A stretch of 64,000 nucleotides of DNA from Acidobacteria bacterium Ga0074141 (GTDB lineage Bacteria > Acidobacteriota > Blastocatellia > Pyrinomonadales > Pyrinomonadaceae): contig LNDP01000024.1 in the NCBI GenBank assembly GCA_001464665.1, positions 620,001 to 684,000 on the forward strand. Direction: 5' to 3'. The position numbers and the translations under genes are program-made. Positions 19,196 through 26,623 of this stretch are shown here, piece after piece. Positions within the stretch are counted from its first letter, which is position 1; every line of letters begins with the position of its first letter. The notes under the pieces are model-generated. The model was given only the letters and a program-made list of their open reading frames with translations. It was not told where the DNA came from and did not search any database.

Positions 19196-19579
19196 TCAAA
19201 GGATCAATCGCTTGATGCCATTTTTCAACAATTCGACATTGAAGTTTATCAGTAGCCCGAGCTTGTAATCGCCCAACCGCATGTACGTGAGCGTCTGTGC
19301 CACGAATATCGGGTGCAGGGCTTCAACGGCCTTCACTTCAACGACCAGTTTATTCTCGACCACCATATCGATGCGATAGCCGATCTCTAAATTGACCTCT
19401 TCGTATATCAGGGGCATTGGTTTCTGATTTTCAACGAAGAGTCCGTTCTTCCGTAGCTTGTAGAGCAAACACGCGTGATAGGTGCTTTCAAGAAGCCCGG
19501 GCCCGAGCGACCGGTGCACATCCATCGCGGCTCCGATCACCTGATACGAAAGCTCATTTTCGCTGAGCGAAGAATTCAT
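19196..19579 (-). CDS. GxxExxY protein (PD-(D/E)XK-like)
   Basis: 127 residues. It shows the naming motif GLLESTY after 'AMDVHRSLGPG'. The later IDMVVENKLVVEVKAV has the D...E-x-K spacing of a PD-(D/E)XK nuclease core, and 'AQTLTYMRLGDYKLGLLINFN' is the usual end of the family. Biological role is unknown; these genes are often multicopy in environmental genomes. It overlaps the end of the upstream hydrolase gene by 4 bp (ATGA), so it is translated in coupling. Repeat element A follows its stop within about 20-30 bp. Confidence 0.88.
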   Translation of the reverse strand: MNSSLSENELSYQVIGAAMDVHRSLGPGLLESTYHACLLYKLRKNGLFVENQKPMPLIYEEVNLEIGYRIDMVVENKLVVEVKAVEALHPIFVAQTLTYMRLGDYKLGLLINFNVELLKNGIKRLIL

Positions 19580-20220
19580 TTCGCTATCTTCTCCACCGTC
19601 CAGTCGCGGATGGCTGTGCGGAGTTCGTCGAGGTGGTCGTCGAAGAAGTGCCCGCAGTCCTTGAACCAGACGAGTTCCGCATCGGTCACCTTTGCAACTT
19701 GGTCCACGAGCCGTTTCAGGTTTTCAAGATCGCCAAATTCATCCTGGTCGCCGTGGACGAAAAGTATCGGCTTGCGGACCTCGAGCAGGAACTGGTAGTC
19801 GCCATATTTATCGACCGGCGTCCCGATGCTGATCAGCCGCCGAACACGCGGGTCGTCCTTGCCGACCTCCATTCCCGTTCGCGAACCGAACGAGAAACCA
19901 GCGAGCGTCATATCCTCGCCCGGGTATTCATCGGCCATGTGGTCGAGCGTCGTGCGGACGTCCTCCATTCCGCCGGGAACCTCCGAATGAACACCGGTCG
20001 ATGCCCCGACGCCGCGAAAATTGAACCGGAGCGTCGCAAGCCCGGCATCAACAAGCCCCGCCGCCGCCCGAAAGACGACCTTGTTATGCATTGTCCCGCC
20101 GCCGAGCGGATGCGGGTGGCAGACCACGCCAACGCCGCGCCGCTCGCCCGCAGGCTCTTTCAAAATAGCCTCAAGCTGCCCGTGCGGCGCCGGAATTAGC
20201 AGGTTTCCTTTCGGGTACAT
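19576..20220 (-). CDS. alpha/beta hydrolase (CocE/dienelactone-type small hydrolase)
   Basis: 214 residues from the ATG at 20220. The oxyanion motif HPHPLGGGTM and the strand RFNFRGVGAS precede the nucleophile elbow GFSFGSR (Ser). Asp in HGDQDEFGD and His in DCGHFF complete the triad. No signal peptide, so cytosolic. Substrate unknown; the 'HPHPLGGGTM' class is often annotated as alpha/beta hydrolase of unknown specificity. Translationally coupled to the following GxxExxY gene. Confidence 0.85.
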   Translation of the reverse strand: MYPKGNLLIPAPHGQLEAILKEPAGERRGVGVVCHPHPLGGGTMHNKVVFRAAAGLVDAGLATLRFNFRGVGASTGVHSEVPGGMEDVRTTLDHMADEYPGEDMTLAGFSFGSRTGMEVGKDDPRVRRLISIGTPVDKYGDYQFLLEVRKPILFVHGDQDEFGDLENLKRLVDQVAKVTDAELVWFKDCGHFFDDHLDELRTAIRDWTVEKIAK

Positions 20221-20325
20221 TGCGAAACCAAGATTGTAGCAAAGTGGGTGATATTCCGCGCAACCCAACCCGCTTTCATACTTCAGTTAGCACTAGAAAT
20301 ATTTAGGTCGCGCGCTTGGTTATGC

Positions 20326-21288
20326 TTAATTGAAATAATCTAAGATCTGAAATGAGTATTCGATCGTTCGTGCAATATCTGCTGGCTTTTCATCGATTTC
20401 GGCTGGGATGAACCTCAACCCCTTGACTGCCTCAAACGCGGCTTTGTCGAGTTCATTGCCTGCTGACTGTAATAACTCGACTGGCCCGAGAGTGCCATCA
20501 GCCTTGAACGTTACGCGGAATATAACAGTGCCGGAATCATTCCGTTCACGCGAAGCCTTTGTATAACGTGGCCGAGGCTTACGAAGAATCACCAGAGGTC
20601 TCGAAAATGTTGGAGAAACGACGAGGTCCATTTCATCATCAGGAAGCGAAGTTGTGTTCAGTGAGCGTGAGAATTTCAGTTCCTTCGGTGTCGCCCGCCG
20701 GATAGCCGCTGCTACCTTTTCGCTCGTAGGAAGGCTTTCTAACTTAATAACATTCCTTGATTCGGGTTCATTAGCAATATCAGCGTTTACAAGTTGCTTC
20801 CCGCCCAAGCGCAGACTCCGAAGAAATCGATCGAGATCAGCAAGCCGATCCGTACGTGCCCTAGCGTTAACAAAATAAATAGCTTTACTCGAAGCAAGCT
20901 GGAAAAAAACGGCTGTTCTTCCCTTGTTTTCATCAGTATCGCGGTACCATCTGCCGTAAAAATCGTCGAGAGTAAAGCCATCGTACTTTTCAGGCGGATA
21001 CGCTGACGAACCATCCAAAAAAAGCTTCTTCGCGTTCTTTGTTCGGTCGGCTCTAACTGAAATCGTAATTCCATTTACGGCGTAAGCAACCCAGGTAGCA
21101 GTTCCGTCCTGGTCAACTAAGACATCGGTTCCGGGAAAGGCAAAAGTGAGGTCGCCGGCAGAGGTCGAGTAGCGATGCCAGACGGCTTCGTCGGTCTTTT
21201 CCTGTCCGTATAACTCCGGGACAAAGGCCGCAACTGCCAGCAACTGAACGATCAGGACGAGGCCTGTGGGTGCAAGGTGCCGCTTCAT
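20326..21288 (-). CDS. secreted protein with TonB C-terminal-like domain
   Basis: 320 residues from the ATG at 21288; the open frame extends far upstream but that part is antisense to the next gene. A signal peptide (APTGLVLIVQLLAVAAFVPELYG) is followed by a domain of unknown type (about 35-160) and, at the end, a TonB_C-like module: SGTVIFRVTFKADGTLGPVEL, then AFEAVKGLRFIPAEIDEKP and a final strand. Such proteins lack the proline arm and N-terminal anchor of true TonB. It is divergent from the membrane glycosyltransferase-like gene. Codon choice and GC are lower than its neighbours. Confidence 0.78.
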   Translation of the reverse strand: MKRHLAPTGLVLIVQLLAVAAFVPELYGQEKTDEAVWHRYSTSAGDLTFAFPGTDVLVDQDGTATWVAYAVNGITISVRADRTKNAKKLFLDGSSAYPPEKYDGFTLDDFYGRWYRDTDENKGRTAVFFQLASSKAIYFVNARARTDRLADLDRFLRSLRLGGKQLVNADIANEPESRNVIKLESLPTSEKVAAAIRRATPKELKFSRSLNTTSLPDDEMDLVVSPTFSRPLVILRKPRPRYTKASRERNDSGTVIFRVTFKADGTLGPVELLQSAGNELDKAAFEAVKGLRFIPAEIDEKPADIARTIEYSFQILDYFN

Positions 21289-21450
21289 TTTGTTAATAAT
21301 AGCTGCAATTGGCCGCAGTGTGAAGCTTTTTCTGTTTCGCCGTGATGAAGACTTCGCACGGACCCAATAGAATTCGCCCGTCCTTTCGTGATAACTTTTC
21401 TGTTTAATATTCTGCGGGCCCGGGGCCTGCTGTACGGCTTTCTTTTGCAA

Positions 21451-23301
21451 ATGGAAGAACAGAACCCAAACGATACCTTTGCCGGCGAGCCGGCCGCGGA
21501 AAAATTGCCTGAAAAGGGGCGCACGGGCTGGCGCGAGTACCTCGAAAGCGAGGACGCCACCCGAATGGTCTATCTCGTCTTTGCCCTGGCGGCTTCGGCG
21601 ATGGTGATGAGCTTTCTGCAGTTCAGGACCGATGCCATCTGCTGCGGCGATTGGGACGGCTATTATCACATACGCTGGAGCCAGCTCCTCTGGGAAAGCC
21701 TCTCGGCCGGCAAGTGGCTGCCGAGCTTCGATTGGCTGCCGCTGACCGTACTCGGCCCCGAGCAATACAACGACCACCACTTTCTTTTCCACCTTTTGCA
21801 AATACCGTTTCTCTGGTTCCTTGAGCCCGTAATGGCGGCAAAGGTCGGGGCCGTCGTGTTTGCGACCGCCGCCATCGTTTCCGTCTATTGGCTGCTCCAC
21901 CGCTACAAGGTCGATTACCCTTTGATCTGGTTCGGGGCCATCATGACCGGCGCCAATATGTTCTTTTACCGGATGAACATGGCGAAGGCTCCGCCGCTGA
22001 CGATCGTTTTGACCATCGCGGGCATTTATCTTCTCTTTGAGCGGAAATACGTTTGGCTTCTGCCGCTGATGTTCGCCTTTGTTTGGACGTACAGCCTGTT
22101 CCCGCTGCTCTTCATCGCGGCACTGATCTGGGTCTCGATCATCGGGTTCAACGAACGCAAGGTTGAGTGGCAGCCGCTTGCCTATACCGGCGGCGGAATG
22201 ATCCTTGGCAATATCATCAACCCGTATTTCCCCAACAACCTGACGCTCTTCTATGAGCATTTCGTGACCAAGTTCAAGGTCGGCAGCGACTTTGCCGTTG
22301 CGGTCGGCGGCGAGTGGTATCCCTATACGGGGATGGAGCTGATCACGCATTTTCCTGTGGCTCTCGCGGCGATGCTCGTCGGCTATATTTTATTTATGCC
22401 GCGGAACGGCAAGCTCCCGGAAAAGGCGACGTTCTTTCTCGTTTTCGTCACGATCCTGCTCGCGGCGCAGTTTCGTTCAAAGCGTTTCGCCGAGTATTTT
22501 CCGCCCTTCGCCATACTCTTTGCGGCGTTCAGTTGGCAGTCGTTCAATTTCAAACAGGTCGTCGAACTCCCGAACGAATTTCGCCGCGACATCGAGCCCT
22601 ATCTTGATGCGGTAAAGACACGGTCTGAGACACTTTGGGAAGGCGTCCGGAAAGGCTTTGTCTGGACGCTCGGCGTGGTCCTCATCATTTATTTCATGAT
22701 AAATATGATCGGCCTGCAGTCCATCGGCATCGAGCACGGCGGCCTGATGACCACCATCAAGAACAATGAGACCGATGAGCGATATCGCCGTGCAATGGCG
22801 TGGGCGACCGGACTCGATAGCGAAGGCAAGGAAAACATTCCGGCCGGCGAACGCATCTTTAACGCCAACTGGGACGACTTTCCGAAGCTCTTTTTCCTCA
22901 ATACGAAGCACGCGTACGTTTACGGCCTCGACCCGAATTATCTTTATTCGAAAAACCCCGAGCTCTATATGCTCCTGCTTGAGATAACCGCCGGAAAGAT
23001 CGAGGACGCAGGGCCGATGATTCGCGAGCGGTTTGGTGCCCGGCACGTTTTTGTCGACGCCCGCGAGAATGAGGCGATGATCGCCCAACTCCTCGATAGC
23101 GGTTGGGGCGAGATAATTTACGAGGACGACGAGGCGAGGATCATCCGCATCCGCGAGGAAAAAGGTGTGCCGACCGAGCTTGAGAACGAGCCCGAAACCG
23201 AAGAGGAGAAGCGGCTGCTGGACGAAGAGGAGCGAAAGTTTGAGGCGAACGCCAATGCCAATGCGGAGCCCGAAGATGAAGAACCTGCGAATGCAAATTA
23301 A
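21451..23301 (+). CDS. polytopic membrane protein, STT3/GT-C glycosyltransferase-like
   Basis: 616 residues from the ATG at 21451; a GTG at 21388 would add 21 residues and cannot be excluded. A short cytosolic N-terminus leads to about ten membrane segments up to residue ~430, then a soluble alpha/beta domain (about 440-590) and an acidic Ala/Asn tail (ANANANAEPEDEEPANAN). The first loop reads CCGDWDGYYHIRWSQLLWE, recalling the DxYYHxR-type acceptor/donor loop of STT3 and other GT-C enzymes that use lipid-linked sugars. No WWDYG signature is seen, so oligosaccharyltransferase activity is not proven. A lipoprotein gene overlaps its end. Confidence 0.72.
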   Translation: MEEQNPNDTFAGEPAAEKLPEKGRTGWREYLESEDATRMVYLVFALAASAMVMSFLQFRTDAICCGDWDGYYHIRWSQLLWESLSAGKWLPSFDWLPLTVLGPEQYNDHHFLFHLLQIPFLWFLEPVMAAKVGAVVFATAAIVSVYWLLHRYKVDYPLIWFGAIMTGANMFFYRMNMAKAPPLTIVLTIAGIYLLFERKYVWLLPLMFAFVWTYSLFPLLFIAALIWVSIIGFNERKVEWQPLAYTGGGMILGNIINPYFPNNLTLFYEHFVTKFKVGSDFAVAVGGEWYPYTGMELITHFPVALAAMLVGYILFMPRNGKLPEKATFFLVFVTILLAAQFRSKRFAEYFPPFAILFAAFSWQSFNFKQVVELPNEFRRDIEPYLDAVKTRSETLWEGVRKGFVWTLGVVLIIYFMINMIGLQSIGIEHGGLMTTIKNNETDERYRRAMAWATGLDSEGKENIPAGERIFNANWDDFPKLFFLNTKHAYVYGLDPNYLYSKNPELYMLLLEITAGKIEDAGPMIRERFGARHVFVDARENEAMIAQLLDSGWGEIIYEDDEARIIRIREEKGVPTELENEPETEEEKRLLDEEERKFEANANANAEPEDEEPANAN

Positions 23302-23734
23302 CCGCAGCATTACCGCTCTGACTTTGGCGGCGGCCTTTATGCTCGCAGGCTGTGGTCCGCATCCGCGCTTTGCTAACGTAAATGCTCCGGGAAATGCGGC
23401 CGAATCTAATGAGACGCGACCGCGTCGGCCGCAGATCGAGGTCGATATCGAGTCGATGCGAACCGCGGATTTTATCTACGTTTATGTCTTCCGCCGAAAG
23501 GACGGCGCCGTGCTTGACGCAGACGACCGCGGGTTCTTGAATGAACAAAAGCCGCCGGAGATAAATCGTGTAAAATTATCGGACGAGGGCCGTGCCGTGA
23601 TCTTCGGCTCGAACTTTCCTCTTCCCGAACCGCAGATGACGACGCTGCGGGAGCGATTCGCCTTCGAAGACCTTTCGCGGCCACGGCCACAACCGCCGCC
23701 GAACGCAGACGCGAACGCTAACAACCAGGGCTGA
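23276..23734 (+). CDS. putative lipoprotein
   Basis: About 152 residues. Start at ATG 23276 (or 23291), overlapping the end of the upstream membrane protein gene. The N-terminus SITALTLAAAFMLAGC is a lipoprotein signal with the Cys at the lipobox. The mature part contains RRPQIEVDIESMRTADFIYVYVFRRKDG and ends with a Pro/Asn/Ala tail (PPNADANANNQG) like that of the upstream protein. Function unknown. Its TGA overlaps the ATG of the AI-2E family gene by one base, so three genes are one transcription unit. Confidence 0.78.
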   Translation: MKNLRMQINRSITALTLAAAFMLAGCGPHPRFANVNAPGNAAESNETRPRRPQIEVDIESMRTADFIYVYVFRRKDGAVLDADDRGFLNEQKPPEINRVKLSDEGRAVIFGSNFPLPEPQMTTLRERFAFEDLSRPRPQPPPNADANANNQG

Positions 23735-24942
23735 TGAACAACGAAACACCCGAACCGCAGGAACAGCCGACCGCGACGCCCGTCCGCATTCGTGCCATTG
23801 CGCTCGATGAGGCCTCGTTCTCCTCGCGGGTAATTTTCCGATGGGTGGCGATTACTCTCCTAGTCCTTTTCGCCGCCGTTACTGTCGGCTATGTCGTCAG
23901 TTCCCTCCGGCTGCTGCTCTTCTTCGTCGCTCTTTCGGTCCTGCTCGCTTATCTTATTGATCCACTCGTAGGGCTGATCCGCAGGCCGTTCCAGTCGCGT
24001 CATCTCGAGCGATTTATGCCGCGGCCGCTGGCCATCGTCATTGCCTTTGCGATCGTGCTCTCGGTCGTCGGGCTTGCGGTCAGCTACATTGCCCCGCGTG
24101 CGGTTGAGCAAGCAAAGGACTTCGGCGCGAGCATTCCAAGCTATGCGACCAGCCTTCGGCAAGCGATCAATGATATGAACCGCCGCTTTGATCGCCTGCG
24201 AGTGCCCGAAGAGGTACAGACGCGGATCAATGACCAACTCGTCGCCGTCGGCGAACAGATAACGACCACCGCCGGCAGCTTTGTTTTTTCGACGCTGATC
24301 TATCTTCCGTGGCTCATTATCGTCCCGATCCTGACCTTCTTTATGCTCAAGGATGGCGATCTGATCCGCATCTCAACGCTCCGGATGTTTCCGCCCGGCC
24401 GCTGGCGGGAGCGAGCGGGCCTCGTTCTCTCAGACATCAGCAACACCCTCGCGGCCTATACGCGGGCGATGCTCGTTTCATCCGTATTTATCGGCACGAT
24501 CTGCTCGATCGGGTTTTACATCATCGGCATGCGCTACGCGTTGCTGCTCGGTATTCTTGCCGGCATTTTTGAGTTCGTTCCGCTGCTCGGGCCGTTGACC
24601 ATCGGAGTAATCTCAACTGCTGTCGCGGCTCTCGGCTCGGACCCGCAACGCGGCATTTGGGTCGCTATATTCCTTATCGTTCTAAGGATCTTTCACGACT
24701 ATGTCTCATACCCGCGGATCGTCCGCGGCGGCCTTCATCTTCACCCGCTGCTGATCATTCTTTCGATCCTCGCCGGCGAGCAGATCGCGGGCATTACCGG
24801 AGTTTTTCTTGCGATACCGATCGTCGCCATCTTTACCGTAATGTACAAACACGTGCTCGAGCATCAGGGGCGGCGGACGCTTCTCGAAAGCCTCCGGGCA
24901 CCCGAACCCGTCGCCGAACTCACGGAGGGCGACGAGCGATGA
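23734..24942 (+). CDS. AI-2E family transporter (PerM/TqsA type)
   Basis: 402 residues with about eight membrane helices, the normal size of the family. The N-terminal hairpin (VISSLRLLLFFVALSVLLAYLIDPLVGL region) and the C-terminal motif LGILAGIFEFVPLLGPLTIGVI followed by DYVSYPRIVRGGLHLHPLLIILSILAGEQIAGITGVFLAIP are hallmarks (quoted in part: FEFVPLLGP, GITGVFLAIP). Members export small solutes such as AI-2 or act as ion antiporters; substrate unknown here. It overlaps both neighbours by 1-4 bp (TGATG and ATGA). Confidence 0.9.
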   Translation: MNNETPEPQEQPTATPVRIRAIALDEASFSSRVIFRWVAITLLVLFAAVTVGYVVSSLRLLLFFVALSVLLAYLIDPLVGLIRRPFQSRHLERFMPRPLAIVIAFAIVLSVVGLAVSYIAPRAVEQAKDFGASIPSYATSLRQAINDMNRRFDRLRVPEEVQTRINDQLVAVGEQITTTAGSFVFSTLIYLPWLIIVPILTFFMLKDGDLIRISTLRMFPPGRWRERAGLVLSDISNTLAAYTRAMLVSSVFIGTICSIGFYIIGMRYALLLGILAGIFEFVPLLGPLTIGVISTAVAALGSDPQRGIWVAIFLIVLRIFHDYVSYPRIVRGGLHLHPLLIILSILAGEQIAGITGVFLAIPIVAIFTVMYKHVLEHQGRRTLLESLRAPEPVAELTEGDER

Positions 24943-25070
24943 CGCCCTTGCTCTGGCTGCTGTTATTTCTGGTCGTCCTAACGGCGCTCTCGCTGCTGGT
25001 TTATGGGCTGGTGGTCTATTTCTTCTATTGGGGAGATAAGGACGGGCCGCCGACTAAGAAACGCCGCTAG
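24939..25070 (+). CDS. 43-residue single-pass membrane protein
   Basis: A small frame starting ATG at 24939, overlapping the stop of the AI-2E transporter (ATGA). One hydrophobic helix (LLWLLLFLVVLTALSLLVYG) is followed by an aromatic patch YFFYWGDKDG and a basic end TKKRR, which suggests N-out/C-in topology. Coupled position suggests a partner or accessory of the transporter. Its last 17 bp overlap the 3' end of purF on the other strand. No homologous family recognised. Confidence 0.65.
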   Translation: MTPLLWLLLFLVVLTALSLLVYGLVVYFFYWGDKDGPPTKKRR

Positions 25071-26457
25071 CGGGCGAGCTTTTTTCTTCGGCGATGAGCG
25101 TTGGATATTTGCCGGTCCAGCATGCCGTGCACGACGTCTCTGCCGGCAGGCCGATCGCCTCAAGCATTCCTTCGTGCGAAAGATAGCCGAGGCTGTCCGC
25201 GCCGATATATTCGCAAACTTCCGCAACCGACAACTTCGCCGCGATCAGTTCGTCTCGGCTCGGTGTATCTACGCCGTAGTAGCAAGGGCTTATCGTCGGC
25301 GGGCACGAGATGCGCATATGGACCTCGATCGCACCGGACTCGCGCACCATCTGCACGATCTTCTTCGACGTGGTCCCGCGGACGATCGAATCATCAACCA
25401 GCACGACCCGTCTCCCGCGCATCAGGTCGCGGATCGGGTTCAGCTTGAGCCTTACACCAAACGACCGGATCGACTGCGAGGGCTCGATGAACGTCCGGCC
25501 GACGTAATGGTTTCGGATGATCGCCTGGCGGTAATTGATGCCCGATTGATGTGCAAAACCGATCGCCGCCGCGACGCCCGAGTCGGGCACCGGCACAACA
25601 AGGTCGGCCTCGACCGGCTGCTCGATGGCGAGCTGCTTGCCCATTTTGTGGCGTGATTCATTGACCGAGCGGCCGTAGATGATCGAATCCGGCCGCGAGA
25701 AATAAACGTGCTCAAAGGTGCAAGCAGAGTGCGGCTTCTGTGTGAATGGCTTTGACGAGTGAAGCCCTGCCGCGTCGATGATAAGCATCTCGCCGGGTTC
25801 GACCTCGCGGACATACTCGGCATCGATCAGGTCAAAGGCACAAGTCTCGGAAGCCACGCACCAGGCATCGTTGACCTTGCCTAAAACAAGCGGCCGAAAG
25901 CCACGCGGGTCGCGGACGGCGACCAATGCCTCGGGCGTTAGGAATAGGAGCGAAAAGGCGCCTTCGGTTTCGTTGAGCACCTGCTTCGCGGCTTCTATCG
26001 CATTTGTCGCCGGGGTTCGGGCGATGCCGTGGAGAATGGTCTCGGTATCCGAGGTCGAGGAAAAGATCGCACCGGCCTTTTCAAGCTCGGCTCGGCGAGC
26101 CTCGGCAAAGGGCAGGTTGCCGTTGTGGCAGACGGCGATCTGCCCGTGCTGACAGGTGACCGAAAAAGGCTGGACCTCTTTGATCGTATTTCTTCCGGCG
26201 GTCGAATAGCGTGTGTGGCCGATCGCGGCCGTTCCGACGAGGCGATTGAGCACATCTTCGGTCAGCACATCGGCGATCAGCCCCTGCGACCGAAACTGAT
26301 GCAGATTCTCGCCGTCGCTAGAGACAATGCCACAAGCCTCCTGCCCGCGATGCTGGACCGCGAACAGCCCAAGCTGCGTCAGCGTTGAGGCCTCCGGATG
26401 GCCAAAAATGCCGAAAACGCCACACTCTTCGTGAAACTTATCGAGGACGAGATCCAT
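25054..26457 (-). CDS. purF: amidophosphoribosyltransferase
   Basis: 467 residues from the ATG at 26457. It makes 5-phosphoribosylamine from PRPP and glutamine, the first step of purine synthesis. The sequence MDLVLDKFHEE precedes the catalytic Cys (CGVFGIFG), the 11-residue propeptide arrangement of the B. subtilis type. The PRPP loop VVLVDDSIVRGTT is present. Cysteines in ACTFEHVYF, ISCPPTISPC and SCTACW fit the 4Fe-4S ligands of that type, an oxygen-sensitive control in Bacillus. No purine neighbours. Upstream is repeat element B, and GAAGAG lies just before the ATG. Confidence 0.95.
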   Translation of the reverse strand: MDLVLDKFHEECGVFGIFGHPEASTLTQLGLFAVQHRGQEACGIVSSDGENLHQFRSQGLIADVLTEDVLNRLVGTAAIGHTRYSTAGRNTIKEVQPFSVTCQHGQIAVCHNGNLPFAEARRAELEKAGAIFSSTSDTETILHGIARTPATNAIEAAKQVLNETEGAFSLLFLTPEALVAVRDPRGFRPLVLGKVNDAWCVASETCAFDLIDAEYVREVEPGEMLIIDAAGLHSSKPFTQKPHSACTFEHVYFSRPDSIIYGRSVNESRHKMGKQLAIEQPVEADLVVPVPDSGVAAAIGFAHQSGINYRQAIIRNHYVGRTFIEPSQSIRSFGVRLKLNPIRDLMRGRRVVLVDDSIVRGTTSKKIVQMVRESGAIEVHMRISCPPTISPCYYGVDTPSRDELIAAKLSVAEVCEYIGADSLGYLSHEGMLEAIGLPAETSCTACWTGKYPTLIAEEKSSPASGVS

Positions 26458-26471
26458 CTCTTCTATTTTAG

Positions 26472-26623
26472 CCACAGCGACCCCAGAGAGCACGGAGCAA
26501 ACCAAACTTTCTCAACCGTCCCGTCACTCGTCGCCCGCTCTCCCTTTCTCCCTTTCTCCTTTTCTCCCTTTCTCCTCTTCTCGTCACTCTTCACTCGTCA
26601 CTTACCACTCGTCACTCGCGGCT
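26472..26623. repeat. intercistronic short-word array, element B (periods 9, 8 and 7 side by side)
   Basis: Three word types are joined. Nonamers CCACAGCGA, CCCCAGAGA and GCACGGAGC at 26472-26498; five octamers of the type CCCTTTCT at 26542-26581; five heptamers of the type CGTCACT at 26582-26616, plus a copy at 26522-26528. The heptamers run into the dehydrogenase gene and encode its last residues and stop. It separates the dehydrogenase from purF, both minus strand. Confidence 0.85.

Noticed and set aside
21289-22350. 354-codon upstream extension of the TonB_C-domain gene
   Set aside because: It lies antisense to the STT3-like gene and lacks protein-like character; the signal peptide starts at 21288.
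22477-23310. 277-codon minus-strand open frame
   Set aside because: Antisense to the membrane glycosyltransferase-like gene; composition typical of a shadow frame.
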